Shown: positions 17,356-26,336, numbered from the stretch's first letter. The stretch is 31,853 nt of DNA from JAHECQ01 sp047638695 (GCA_047638695.1 JBLINY010000044.1:1-31853); one strand, 5' to 3'. The notes: generated by a model not told the origin, from the sequence alone. Numbers and translations: made by a program.

Positions 17356-18500
17356 TCAGCACTCAGTGGGGGAGGCGGGCTCGTTCTTAGCTCTCTGGAT
17401 CTTCCACGTGCCATCTTCGAGAAGCAGATCATAGGTGAGGTCCCAGATCGAACAACTCTGGCCATCGGTTCCGTGGATGGGATCTTGGTAGCTGACGAAG
17501 GTCACCCAGGCCTCAGCCGTGCCCTCGCCGGTCCAAAAGACGTTGAACACTTTGAGTTCTTCAAGCAGCGACGTCGAGGTTCCGTCGATGAAGTCATCAC
17601 GGCTGATGACATCGCGAAGCCGGGGTCCGGCGAATCGATCGTAGGCCTCACCTTCATGGGCGCTGTTGATCAATTGGGCGTACTCACCGAACATTGTCTG
17701 TACGCCGGTCAGTTGCGGGTCGTCGAAGACAAGTTCGAACTCCGAATCCTCACACCCGAGATCGATGTCGATTGTTCTGGTGCGTCCGCTGTTCAGAAAA
17801 GCGGAGATCTCCGAGGCGGCCACAACGAAGCTGATGCCCTCGGCGTCAGTGAACTTCCAGTCGGTGATACCAACAACACTGCCGGCCTCATCTATCAACG
17901 GGCCGCCACTGTTCCCCGGGTTGACTGGAGCATCCGTTTGATGGACCTGGACATCGGCATCGACGAAGTTGATGGCGGAGATACGGCCGGACGTGAAGGT
18001 CAACGGCAGGCCACGGGGGTGGCCAAGCGCCGCTACCTCATCTCCCACCCGAATGCCGCGGTCGTCGAGCTCGAACCGGTGACCGTCGATTTCCTGGCCC
18101 GTCTCGAGCAAGACCAGATCGCGGGCCTCGTCGGTACCAATGACCGCGGCGGGAATCGACGGACCTTCATCGCGGCTGATGTCGACCGTGGCGGCGGGGC
18201 CAGTGACATGGGCCGCGGTCAGAAGCAGCGTCGGCGTGAGCAGGAACGCTGTGCCTATGCTGCTCGCTCCATCGCAATGGTCGGCATCGCCCCGGTGGAT
18301 ACGGTGGCGAACGAGTCTGCGAAGCTGGTCGATGCGTCGCTGCCTGGGTCGACGGACGTCGAGGAGCTTTCTTCAACCGTTTCTCGCTGGGTTGAACCCG
18401 AGGTGGCGGACGGACCGGCCAAGTCTGCCGACGAGTCGTCGGAACGGAGGGAGCAGCCAGCGATCACCAGCGTGATGGTGATCGCGATCGTCAGCTTCAC
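17356..18500 (-). pseudogene. Trypsin-like serine protease lipoprotein, frameshifted
   Basis: The start is a GTG at 18500 overlapping the coaE stop as GTGA. The first frame gives a lipoprotein signal ending VIAGC (C16), a Ser/Thr-rich linker and FADSFATVSTGAMPTIA, and stops at 18255. A second frame continues with CDGASSIGTAFLLTP, the catalytic His in LTAAHV, the Asp in EARDLVLL and the Ser in NPGNSGGPL, then a C-terminal domain of about 130 residues ending in Cys. Adding one base near 18276 joins both frames into about 381 aa with an intact triad. No start codon precedes the His in the second frame. So this is either a one-base sequencing deletion or a true frameshift. If intact it would be a secreted, membrane-tethered S1-type protease. 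Confidence 0.8.
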
Positions 18501-19129
18501 ACCGACAAACGTTCCCACGCGTCATCCACGTGTCGGCTGAGGTCCTCCAACGATCCGCTGTTGTCGATGACAAGGTCGGCGACGGCCAGACGGTCCTCGT
18601 CGGAGGCCTGGCTGGCAATGCGGGCCACGGCATCGGATCGCCCCATACCCCGTTCGGCCAGACGCGTCAGCCGCAGCTCAAGGTCAGAAGTGACGACGAG
18701 CACGGTGTCGTACTGCCCGGCGCCCAGATCAGATTCGACGAGAACAGCCATGTCGAGGACAACGACGGCCGTGCCGTTCGCCGCGGCCGCTTCGATCTCG
18801 GATCTGATCAGATCGTCGATGGCGGGGTGGGTGATGCGGTTCAGATCGGCCAGCGCGTCGGCATCGGTGAAGACAATTGCCGCCAATCCGGCACGATCAA
18901 GCGCCCCGTCGTCGGTTTCGACCGATGGGCCGAAGCGGGCGAATAGAGCAGGGAGAGCTGCACCACCGGGCGCCACGACGTTGTAGCCGAGCTGATCGCA
19001 GTCGACGACGTGCGCGCCCTGCGAGGCCAACAATGCGCCAACCGTGGTCTTCCCGACGCCAGTGCCGCCGGTTAGTCCGATAACGCGAGGCTGCTCGCCG
19101 TCGCCCGACTGTGATGTTGCACGCTCCAT
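18497..19129 (-). CDS. coaE: Dephospho-CoA kinase
   Basis: 210 aa. P-loop GGTGVGKT at about 21-28, then the VVDCDQLGY block, ALPALFARFGP, HPAIDDLI and the late RIASQASDEDRLAVADLVIDN segment, all in CoaE order. It phosphorylates dephospho-CoA with ATP in the last step of CoA synthesis. ATG 19129 is preferred; a TTG at 19159 would extend it by ten residues but reaches into the terminator of the preceding padR gene. The stop overlaps the protease start by four bases. Confidence 0.93.
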   Translation of the reverse strand: MERATSQSGDGEQPRVIGLTGGTGVGKTTVGALLASQGAHVVDCDQLGYNVVAPGGAALPALFARFGPSVETDDGALDRAGLAAIVFTDADALADLNRITHPAIDDLIRSEIEAAAANGTAVVVLDMAVLVESDLGAGQYDTVLVVTSDLELRLTRLAERGMGRSDAVARIASQASDEDRLAVADLVIDNSGSLEDLSRHVDDAWERLSV

Positions 19130-19147
19130 GGCGCTGAACCTACTGGC

Positions 19148-19182
19148 AAAAGGGCGCAAGGATGTCGAGCGCGGGTGCGCCC
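19148..19182 (-). terminator. Rho-independent terminator after padR
   Basis: On the minus strand GGGCGCA (19182-19176) pairs with TGCGCCC (19158-19152) in a perfect seven-base stem with a 17-base loop, followed by TTTT. It lies 14 bases beyond the padR stop and before coaE, so it probably separates the two transcripts. The T-run is short. Confidence 0.5.
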
Positions 19183-19195
19183 GATTTGATCGGAC

Positions 19196-19534
19196 TCAGC
19201 CGCCGAAGGAGAAGTCAGCCGGTTCTGGTGCGGGCAGTGTGCCGGCAAGCTCGATGCCGGCATTGGTCAGAGCGAATTGACGTCGCGGTGGCCCACCGGA
19301 CTCGGAATTGTCCTGGGCCCACCAGGATGCCACCAAGCTCCGTTCCTCGAGCCGGTCAAGGCACCGATACAGAGTCGAATAGGCCATGATTCTCTCAGAG
19401 CTGGGTTGCTTCTTCAGCTGCCCTGCAAGCAGATAACCATGAAATTGTTGTGTGCCAGTTAGATGGAGGGCAAGAGCCGCCGCCAAGGTCCGCTCTTCAT
19501 TCGGCACGAGATGATTCTCGCTGCGCCGTCGCAT
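19196..19534 (-). CDS. PadR-family transcriptional regulator
   Basis: 112 aa, a short PadR protein. The winged-helix part shows FHGYLLAGQL, AYSTLYRCLDRLEERSLV (recognition helix and wing) and GPPRRQFALTNAG, which is the PadR wing signature. The C-terminal dimerisation helix is almost absent, as in PadR-s1 types. It should repress a promoter nearby or its own in response to a ligand or phenolic stress. The target is not evident; coaE downstream and the Cys-rich gene upstream are candidates. No clear ribosome binding site precedes the ATG at 19534; a GTG nine codons later is possible. Confidence 0.88.
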   Translation of the reverse strand: MRRRSENHLVPNEERTLAAALALHLTGTQQFHGYLLAGQLKKQPSSERIMAYSTLYRCLDRLEERSLVASWWAQDNSESGGPPRRQFALTNAGIELAGTLPAPEPADFSFGG

Positions 19535-19606
19535 ACTGGGTAAGGCTAGCGCGACATGCGCAAAGAAAGGCGGCCCGACACTGCAACTCTGTTGCGGCGA
19601 GAAGAT

Positions 19607-20173
19607 TTACGCTGAGGGACTGGTTTCAGCATCGAGATCTTCGTCATCGATCGCTTCCTCAACGGGCTTGCCGCCCGAGAAATGGATGACCGAGCCGTCT
19701 TCCTGCGCCTGCAGGTAGCGATAGCCCTGGGTCTGACGCTCGGCCAGCCAGCCGAGCTCGATGTCGATGCTGGCATCCCATGACTCAGGGTCGACGATGA
19801 TGACCATGCCGCCGCCTGCGTCTTTTTCGCCAAGGACCCGCTCGTTTCGCCACTCGACCTTTTTGGCCTTGGCTCGAGCGACGAGTGCTTCGCTGGTTCG
19901 CAGGTAGACCCAGCCCGAACGGCGGAGGTCGTGGGGGAACGCGTGAGCGCTCACCCAATTGTTGCCAATCACTTGGTCAGGCTCGCTGACCGGGATCGAG
20001 ATGTCGAGCGATCCGCTGAGGGGAGCGATGAGATCCTTGTCCGAGGCGGGCGACTTGGTCGCCTTCTCCTTCGGCTTTGGGCGAGGGGCGACCTTTTGAG
20101 GCATCGCCATGCAATCCAAGCACGCGACCGCAATCTCGTCGTGTTCGCAGTAATCGATAGAGCTTTTAGCCAT
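19607..20173 (-). CDS. Hypothetical protein with N-terminal Cys/His cluster
   Basis: 188 aa, family not recognised. The first 20 residues hold CEHDEIAVACLDCM, a Cys-x-His...Cys-x-x-Cys arrangement that could bind one zinc. A Lys/Pro-rich linker at about 27-45 follows, then a globular region with WVSAHAFPHDLRRSGWVYLRTSEALVAR and VIIVDPESWDASIDIELGWLAERQTQG, and an acidic tail. No signal peptide or membrane segment. The ATG at 20173 is preferred because the Cys/His cluster follows directly; the frame is open to 20236. It is the last gene of the SNF2 series, 49 bp after the methyltransferase, suggesting a nucleic-acid or protein-binding role by association only. Confidence 0.7.
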   Translation of the reverse strand: MAKSSIDYCEHDEIAVACLDCMAMPQKVAPRPKPKEKATKSPASDKDLIAPLSGSLDISIPVSEPDQVIGNNWVSAHAFPHDLRRSGWVYLRTSEALVARAKAKKVEWRNERVLGEKDAGGGMVIIVDPESWDASIDIELGWLAERQTQGYRYLQAQEDGSVIHFSGGKPVEEAIDDEDLDAETSPSA

Positions 20174-20222
20174 CTGGTTGTTCGTGTCCTTTTGGGCGAT
20201 CAGTTGGGACGAGCTGCCACCC

Positions 20223-20852
20223 CTACAACGACTCAACCTTAGCTGGTAAGTCCGCTAGCGACTCCGATCGCTGATGGGTGAATACGCGGTAGTCGTTCGA
20301 TTCGTCGGCGGGCCGGCGATCCCAACTTGACCAACGCTCGATCTCGACGAGCCCAGCATCGGAGCACCACTCCAGGTAGTCGTCGGCCGCTCTCATGTCG
20401 GCGTCGACTGAAAACCCGGCGACGAGGTGAGAGCCGACGCGAAGGTGGCGGGCCGCGGCTGTGATGACCGTCGATTGGTCGTCAGGTTCGACAAAGAGCA
20501 AAACGTTGCCGGCAAGGGCGACAACATCGAAGGTTCGCCCCAAGTCGAGAGTGGCTAAGTCAGCACTGTGCCACACGAGATCGGGCCGAGCTTTACGCGC
20601 CCGGCCCAAGAGGTCCGGGTCGAGATCGACACCCTCAACCTCGATGGCGCGGTTGGCGAGTTCGATACCGACTCGTCCCATCCCGCAACCGGCGTCGAGG
20701 ACCGAGCGAGGCTTCAGCGCTGCGATGAAGTCGGCCTCGCCGTGAACGTGATGACCCTCAGCAGCAAGTCGATGCCATCGAACCTCGTATTCATCGAGGT
20801 CAACGCGGGCTCTCCAGTCCTGCCAGCGAGCAGAGAAACGTGGGCTGTTCAT
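20223..20852 (-). CDS. SAM-dependent methyltransferase (class I)
   Basis: 209 aa. Motif I VLDAGCGMG at 51-59, an acidic residue after the second strand in VEGVDLDPDLL, then DLATLDLGRTFDVVALAGNVLLFV for the later motifs. This is a compact Rossmann-fold methyltransferase of the Methyltransf_11/25 type. The acceptor substrate is unknown; nothing identifies it as a DNA methylase, since no DPPY or PCQ motif is present. The ATG at 20852 overlaps the SWIM gene stop in ATGA, which sets the start against a longer frame from 21047. Confidence 0.9.
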   Translation of the reverse strand: MNSPRFSARWQDWRARVDLDEYEVRWHRLAAEGHHVHGEADFIAALKPRSVLDAGCGMGRVGIELANRAIEVEGVDLDPDLLGRARKARPDLVWHSADLATLDLGRTFDVVALAGNVLLFVEPDDQSTVITAAARHLRVGSHLVAGFSVDADMRAADDYLEWCSDAGLVEIERWSSWDRRPADESNDYRVFTHQRSESLADLPAKVESL

Positions 20853-21955
20853 CCGATCGGGGTGCTGCGGAGAAGTTCCTCTGGGTGGTCGGCAGGCCCA
20901 GCCTGCAACGTCCATCGGCCCGATTGTTTCTCGAACCGAAACCACAGTCCGGTCTCGGACTGACGCACCTGGGCCGAAGCCGAAACTTTGTGAAGTTTCC
21001 TGTGACGCAACTGAATGTGGACACCATCGGCACCCGCCACTCGCCACGCCTGGGCTCGGGCGGCCAACTCCTGCGATGTGAGACCGCTATGGCGCACCAG
21101 ACGACGCCAGCGTTTGCTGCCTTCGACAGCCGCCGCCCGTCTCGCCAGGTCAGCAGCAAGGTCGAGATCGATGTGCGACCGTCGTTCGTCCTCCGCAGTC
21201 GAGGGTGCAAGTAGATGCCAGGCGCGCTCGGCTGTCTCGGTGCCGATTTCGCGTAGCCCGTCGGCGGTGAAGGGAGCATTGGGGGGCGGATCGCTTGACC
21301 AGGAGGTGAGTTGCCCGGGTTCGTCGTCGACGGGCGGCACCGCCGGCAGCGCTCCTCGCTGACGCGCCCACGCGCTCTCGGCCGCTTCGTCGAGATCGGG
21401 CTCCGAAGACGAGCCGCTGCGCTGCTCGGCCACGGCCATCCGAAGTTCTTCCCGGGTTCGGCCCCGAAGGAGGAGAAGTTCGAATGGATCTTCATCAAAG
21501 CTGTCGGCCAAGAGATAGAGCACCGCTCCGACGTGTTTGCACACCCGGCCTGCACCGGTGACCTGTTCGCAACCGCAGGTCCATGACAGCTCGCCCTTTT
21601 GGGGGAGCAGATCGGCGTTGAGTGAACGAGCATCGTCGAGGATCACGGGCTCGACGTGACCGTCGAGGAGAGCGGCGGTACGACCGCTCGAATCGGCGAT
21701 GCGATCTATCAACTGCTCCCAGATCTCATCGCTTGCTACCGGCAAGGTCACCGAAACCTCGTATGGCAGACGACGTCCAAGGCCGGCGGTCGCCTCGGCT
21801 CGTCCTTTGTCGACAAAGACCTCGAGGTCATGATCGTGCCTGGCATACGACACACCGAGGTCGAGCGCTCCGGGGTCTAGTTCGGCTGACGACCGGAGGG
21901 CCTCGAGCCAAACCCGACCCCAATAGATGGCGCCGAGTGAATGCAGCTCACTCAT
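20849..21955 (-). CDS. SWIM zinc-finger protein
   Basis: 368 aa. The SWIM motif CxCx9CxH is C127, C129, C139 and H141 within WTCGCEQVTGAGRVCKHVGAVLY. The N-terminal YWGRVWLEAL is typical of SWIM proteins that sit next to bacterial SNF2 helicases, and mycobacteria have a comparable HelZ/SWIM pair. The C-terminal third contains a basic stretch and a LWFRFEKQSGRWTL-type segment. It probably binds nucleic acid or protein and works with the helicase. The start ATG shares one base with the helicase stop (TGATG), and the stop overlaps the methyltransferase start, so stoichiometric expression is likely. Confidence 0.9.
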   Translation of the reverse strand: MSELHSLGAIYWGRVWLEALRSSAELDPGALDLGVSYARHDHDLEVFVDKGRAEATAGLGRRLPYEVSVTLPVASDEIWEQLIDRIADSSGRTAALLDGHVEPVILDDARSLNADLLPQKGELSWTCGCEQVTGAGRVCKHVGAVLYLLADSFDEDPFELLLLRGRTREELRMAVAEQRSGSSSEPDLDEAAESAWARQRGALPAVPPVDDEPGQLTSWSSDPPPNAPFTADGLREIGTETAERAWHLLAPSTAEDERRSHIDLDLAADLARRAAAVEGSKRWRRLVRHSGLTSQELAARAQAWRVAGADGVHIQLRHRKLHKVSASAQVRQSETGLWFRFEKQSGRWTLQAGPADHPEELLRSTPIG

Positions 21956-24801
21956 CAGAAGTCGGCCTCCTCGAGAGCGTCAGGCGCTCCCTCGTAGTCG
22001 GAGAGCGCCACCAGGTCGGCCAGCGAGTCGTCGTCGAGCTCAGAAATCCAGCCCTCTCCCGAGCCGACAACCGCCTCGGCCAGGGCTCGCTTTTCGTTGA
22101 GCATCACGGCAATGCGATCCTCGATCGTGCCCTCGGAGATGAGTCGGTGGATCTGGACCGGCCGATCTTGCCCGATTCGCCACGCCCGGTCACTGGCCTG
22201 ATCCTCGACCGCGGGATTCCACCATCGGTCGTAGTGGATCACGTGAGTGGCGGCTGTGAGATTGAGGCCGACCCCACCAGCTCGCAATGAGATGATGAAG
22301 ACATCGGCCTCGCCGGCTTGAAACTCGGCCACCATTCGTTCGCGGTCTTTCAACGACAGCGAGCCATGGAGGAACAGCGTTCGGAAACCGAGAGGCTCGA
22401 GGTGTTGTTCGAGTAACCGCCCCATCGCCACGTACTGGGTGAAGACGAGAGCCGCGTCGCCGGAGTCGCGGATGGTTTCGAGCAATTCGGTGCTGCGGCC
22501 GAGTTTGCCTGATCTGCCGGCGAGCGGCTCGTCATCAGGCACCAGATGGGCGGGGTGGTTGCAAACCTGTTTGAGCTGCGTGACCAGTTTCAGGACTAGG
22601 CCGCGCCGGTTGATGCCTTCGGCCTCGCCGATGTCGCTCATGATTTCGGTGACAACGGCACGATACAAGGCGGCCTGTTCGACCGTGAGGGGCACCACTT
22701 CATCAGTTTCTGTCTTCGGTGGCAGGTCAGGAGCGATATCGGGGTCGGTCTTCTGACGGCGCAGCAGGAAGGGGCGGAGTAGACGAGTGAGCTGCTCAGT
22801 CGCCACCGGGTCGCGATCTCGCTCGACCGGTATCGCTACGTCGGCCCGGAAGCGCTCAAGGGGCCCCAGCAGGCCGGGCGTCGTCCAGTCAAGAATGGCC
22901 CACAGATCGCTGAGTTGATTCTGTACGGGTGTACCGGTGAGAGCGAAACGGGCCTCGGAGGTGATGGTGCGCAGAGCGCGGGCGGTTCGGCTGTACGGAT
23001 TCTTGATGGCCTGTGCTTCATCGCCGATCGTGAGGCCCCAGGGGCGTTCGTTCAGCAGTTGTGCATCTCGCCTGGCGACGCCGTAGGTCGTTAGCACCAT
23101 GGTGCCAGGCTCGGTGGGGCCCAAAGAACGCGACGGGCCGTGGTAGCGGACGACTTTGACGCTGGGTGCGAAGCGGTTGATCTCGCGTTCCCAGTTCCCG
23201 ACGACCGAGGCCGGCGCTATCACCAGAGTTGGAGCAGGGCTTCGTTCCTGTCGCAACAGGTGCAACGCGATGATTTGTATTGTCTTGCCTAGGCCCATGT
23301 CGTCGGCCAGAACGCCGCCTAGGCCGAGAGCGTCCATCTCGCTGAGCCAGGCCAGGCCCCGCTCCTGATAAGGGCGTAGTTCGCCCTCGAGCGTTGATGG
23401 TGGCTCGAGGGCGGCCGACGTGTCGAGAAGTTGTAGTCGCTCGCCCAGTTCGGCGAGAGGGCCAACGACCTCGATCGTGTGGAACTCACCGCCGACGTTG
23501 ATGGGTGCACCCAGCGCAGCGGCAACCGCGCTGGATGTGCCGAGGGCCCGTCGTTCGTTCAGTTTCCTGATACCGGCAGCGTCGACTCTTACCCATTGAT
23601 CGCGGAGTCGGATGACCGAGCGTTTGGCCTCTGAAAGTTCGAGCAACTCGGCTTCTGTGAGGCGCTCGCCGTCGACGGACGCGTCCCAGCGCAACTCGAG
23701 CAAGGATGCGAGATCGAGGCCACGACCAGAGGCCGACACCGGACTAGCGCTGGCAACGATGGGAGTGAGATCGATGGCTCGGAAGAGCTCTGAGGGCACA
23801 AGTACCGAGAGGCCGGCAGCGCCGAGGCGGTTCGCGAGGGGACCCAGGAGATCATCGACTTCTTCGTCGTCCAACTCTATTTCGGTGGGTCGCCCTGACT
23901 CCAAAAGACGGGAGAGCGGGGGCCAGATCTGTGAGCCCCGTCGAACTGCCAGAAGTAGTGCCGCTTCAGCATCGGAGAATCTGGCTCGAATGTGATCGGG
24001 CGCCGCCCAGAGGGCCGAGGCCATCACCATCAAGTTCGGATCGCGGCGACTTTGGAAGGCCAAGCTGGCCGAGAATGATCCGGTGTCGCCGTCCGGTGGG
24101 TTGACCCGGATGGTGGCGAGTGGCGAGCGGCCGTCGTTGAGTAAGGCAGCGAACGACTCGATGGCGGCCCTGGCATCAATGGTGATCGGCCGGGTCGCGG
24201 CGAAAGCTGAGTGGCCGGCCACGATAGGGGCCGCTGGGGTCCGAGCGAATGCGTCGGCAATGGCATGACCAAAGCCATCAATGGCTCGGCTGGCGGAGAT
24301 GATCCGCAAGTCGGGCTCGGCCTCATCGGTCAGAAGGTCCGGGGATGCGGCAGATGCGGGAACGGTGTGCGCTGTTGCCGGGGTCGCATCGATCAGCTGC
24401 CGGCGGCGAGCGGTGTCGGTCGAGTCGAGAGGTCCGAGTCGCCAGGTGTCGATGCCGAAGGGCGACAGGGACGGCTGCAACAAACCCCTGCTGATCTGCT
24501 GCAATGCCAGCCGAGTGGCGACGGCAAAGACGTGGACAGATTCGCCGCACCGAGCATCGGCCGGTAAGTCGCAGAGCGCATCAATGGCATCGGGAATGGC
24601 CACTTTGAGGACGGTTGCTGTGACCCGTTGCATATGTCCGTCGACAGGCTGCACCAGGTCGACCTCGGTGTCGGCACCTCGGAGTACCCGCGTTGGATGC
24701 CACATCGCCAGCCATGAGGCTCGCGCTGGGTCAGCCGTGATGAAAGTGGCCTCAATGGCCTCAGTTGTGAACAGGGCAGCGATCTCGCTGCGAGCGCGCA
24801 T
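21955..24801 (-). CDS. SNF2-family ATPase / helicase
   Basis: 948 aa. The N-terminal 450 residues are the accessory region found in bacterial SNF2 proteins of the HelZ type. The motor follows: motif I DDMGLGKT at 500-507, motif II DEAQ at 594-597, motif III LTGTPVQN, then the second RecA lobe with VFTQYVAMG, LHGSLSLKDR, FIISLRAGGVGLNLTAA, HYDRWWNPAVEDQASDRAWRIGQ (motif VI) and the QIHRLISEGTIEDRI tail. It should translocate on double-stranded DNA and remodel protein-DNA complexes. No nuclease or methylase domain is fused. It starts four bases after the ABC ATPase gene and overlaps the SWIM gene by one base. Confidence 0.95.
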   Translation of the reverse strand: MRARSEIAALFTTEAIEATFITADPARASWLAMWHPTRVLRGADTEVDLVQPVDGHMQRVTATVLKVAIPDAIDALCDLPADARCGESVHVFAVATRLALQQISRGLLQPSLSPFGIDTWRLGPLDSTDTARRRQLIDATPATAHTVPASAASPDLLTDEAEPDLRIISASRAIDGFGHAIADAFARTPAAPIVAGHSAFAATRPITIDARAAIESFAALLNDGRSPLATIRVNPPDGDTGSFSASLAFQSRRDPNLMVMASALWAAPDHIRARFSDAEAALLLAVRRGSQIWPPLSRLLESGRPTEIELDDEEVDDLLGPLANRLGAAGLSVLVPSELFRAIDLTPIVASASPVSASGRGLDLASLLELRWDASVDGERLTEAELLELSEAKRSVIRLRDQWVRVDAAGIRKLNERRALGTSSAVAAALGAPINVGGEFHTIEVVGPLAELGERLQLLDTSAALEPPSTLEGELRPYQERGLAWLSEMDALGLGGVLADDMGLGKTIQIIALHLLRQERSPAPTLVIAPASVVGNWEREINRFAPSVKVVRYHGPSRSLGPTEPGTMVLTTYGVARRDAQLLNERPWGLTIGDEAQAIKNPYSRTARALRTITSEARFALTGTPVQNQLSDLWAILDWTTPGLLGPLERFRADVAIPVERDRDPVATEQLTRLLRPFLLRRQKTDPDIAPDLPPKTETDEVVPLTVEQAALYRAVVTEIMSDIGEAEGINRRGLVLKLVTQLKQVCNHPAHLVPDDEPLAGRSGKLGRSTELLETIRDSGDAALVFTQYVAMGRLLEQHLEPLGFRTLFLHGSLSLKDRERMVAEFQAGEADVFIISLRAGGVGLNLTAATHVIHYDRWWNPAVEDQASDRAWRIGQDRPVQIHRLISEGTIEDRIAVMLNEKRALAEAVVGSGEGWISELDDDSLADLVALSDYEGAPDALEEADF

Positions 24802-24805
24802 TCAC

Positions 24806-25711
24806 TTAGCGTACGCGGGTGGGCGGGTTCTGGCGCAGCAAGAGATAGCCATCTTCGACGGTCGGCGCTACGAGCTCGGCTCCGGGTGGGGGATCGCCAA
24901 GGCACCGATGCCTCCCATCGGCCTGTCGCCAGTGAGCTCTGCTAGCCAGCGGAACTTCGGCCTGCACCCAGGTTCGACCTGCCGCTTTCTCGGCCAGGAC
25001 CTTCGGCGTGCCCACGAATGTCAGCCGACCCTCGTCGAGGACGAGCACCAGGTCGCTCAGTGCGGCCTCGTCGGTGAGGTGAGTGGATTGAATCACCGTG
25101 GTGGCGTGGCGTCGATCGGCCACAATCTCGCGTAGGTGAAACCGCTCGTCGGGGTCGAGCCCGGCCGCTGGCTCGTCAAGCAGCAGCAACGACGGGTCGC
25201 CAAGAAGGGCCTGAGCCAAACCGAGTCGTTGTTTCATGCCCCCAGACAGCGTGGCGACCCGATCGCCCGCTCGGTCGGCGAGGCCAACTCGATCGAGAAC
25301 GTCGTAGGCCAAGTGGCGCCGATGGCGTTCGTCGGTGACCTGCTTCAGCACGGCGACATAGTCGAGAACATCGAAGACCCGAGCCGACTCGGCGAGCCCC
25401 GGCTTCTGTGGCAGATAGCCGACGCGCCGCCGGATTTCGATGCGATCCGATTCGTGGGTCGGATCGAGCCCATCGATCAGGAGCGATCCGGCAGCGGGAG
25501 AGGTCACCGTTGCGAGACAACGGAGCAGCGTTGTTTTTCCTGCGCCATTGGGTCCAAGCAACGTGATGAGGCCCCGCTGTACGGCGATGTCGACGCCTCG
25601 AAGGGCTTCGATACGACCAATCTTTTTGGTGAGTCCGAATGCCAGCACCTGGCTGGGGACCGTGGGGGTGAGGGGCGCTGGGGCTTTCATGCGAGGACTC
25701 CGAGCCTTCAT
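24806..25711 (-). CDS. ABC transporter ATP-binding protein
   Basis: 301 aa. Walker A GPNGAGKT at 53-60, Q-loop YLPQKPG, signature LSGGMKQR, Walker B LLLLDEP, and H-loop STHLTDEA. The DrrA/CcmA-like domain ends in an unusual C-terminal segment including GRHRCLGDPPPGAELV. ATG 25711 overlaps the membrane-protein stop in ATGA; a second Met seven codons later is possible. No standard ABC permease follows; the next gene is the SNF2 ATPase. The upstream multi-helix protein may be its membrane partner. Confidence 0.88.
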   Translation of the reverse strand: MKARSPRMKAPAPLTPTVPSQVLAFGLTKKIGRIEALRGVDIAVQRGLITLLGPNGAGKTTLLRCLATVTSPAAGSLLIDGLDPTHESDRIEIRRRVGYLPQKPGLAESARVFDVLDYVAVLKQVTDERHRRHLAYDVLDRVGLADRAGDRVATLSGGMKQRLGLAQALLGDPSLLLLDEPAAGLDPDERFHLREIVADRRHATTVIQSTHLTDEAALSDLVLVLDEGRLTFVGTPKVLAEKAAGRTWVQAEVPLASRAHWRQADGRHRCLGDPPPGAELVAPTVEDGYLLLRQNPPTRVR

Positions 25712-26304
25712 GCCAGGACCCCGAGGAGGTCGAACCGTTCGCGGCGGACGTAGGCCACGAGCAGGCCCAAGATGGCGAGGGTGCTCATCGTGAGTTGGCC
25801 AGCGATACCGAATGCAGCCAGCGGATCGTTGGCCCCGGCGCGGGATAGCAAGACCAGCAGCACCCACGCCGCACCGGTGATCACGGCCGCTCGGCGAGGA
25901 GCGACGATGGTCATCATCGCCAACGTGATAGCCGTCGTACCCAAGGCAGGCAACAACCAGCCGAAGGCCATCAGCGTCGCTCCCGGGGTGAAGAGTGCCG
26001 TGATGCCGAGAACCAAGATCGAGAAAGCGAGAACGGCGGCCGCCCGAGTGAGTAAAAGTCGCAGCCCACTCATGGGTGTGGCCAGCGATGCCTCGTGGGC
26101 CGGGTCGGCTTCCAACCCGTACGCCAGAGCGACGCCCATAACGGGTACGAGCGGCGCGAGTATCAGAAAGGGGAGAAGACCAGCACGGGTTTGATCGGTA
26201 TCGGAGGCGGTGAGGCCGACAACGATGGCAAGGCCGGTCGCTGCAAACCAGGCACGACGCAGCGCAGGCGTCGCGACGACAAGCCGCGTGACGTTCGCCG
26301 GCAT
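25708..26304 (-). CDS. Multi-helix membrane protein, probable remnant of an anti-sigma/ABC partner
   Basis: 198 aa with about six hydrophobic helices. Distinct blocks are RLVVATPALRRAW, LAYGLEADPAHEASLATPMSGLRLLLTRAAAV and YVRRERFDLLGVLA. In my recollection, similar membrane segments form the C-terminal part of zf-HC2 anti-sigma-like proteins encoded between an ECF sigma gene and an ABC ATPase gene. Here no zinc-finger portion exists. In frame upstream of the ATG the codons still read RPRRFERLLRRLG, which resembles the natural continuation of the protein, until a stop. So the coding sequence is probably 5'-truncated by the deletion described for the sigma remnant. No ribosome binding site is evident at the ATG. 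Confidence 0.65.
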   Translation of the reverse strand: MPANVTRLVVATPALRRAWFAATGLAIVVGLTASDTDQTRAGLLPFLILAPLVPVMGVALAYGLEADPAHEASLATPMSGLRLLLTRAAAVLAFSILVLGITALFTPGATLMAFGWLLPALGTTAITLAMMTIVAPRRAAVITGAAWVLLVLLSRAGANDPLAAFGIAGQLTMSTLAILGLLVAYVRRERFDLLGVLA

Positions 26305-26336
26305 GCCCAGTCGCCGGAGCAGACGCTCGAATCGTC

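Noticed and set aside
17473..18540. Open frame of 355 codons on the plus strand
   Set aside because: It is antisense to the protease and the coaE 3' end, has no recognisable motif, and the minus strand carries clear catalytic motifs.
19583..19595. Hairpin GCAAC-TCT-GTTGC as terminator of the 188-aa gene
   Set aside because: The stem is short and no T-run follows on the minus strand; not enough to call.
20800..21633. 277-codon minus-strand frame inside the SWIM gene
   Set aside because: It overlaps the SWIM gene in another frame and shows no motif, while the SWIM frame has a complete CxCx9CxH motif and coupled junctions.
19607..26304. Defence system built around the SNF2 ATPase
   Set aside because: No nuclease, DNA methylase, phospholipase or other effector motif is found, and SNF2-SWIM pairs are common in actinobacterial chromosomes outside defence islands.
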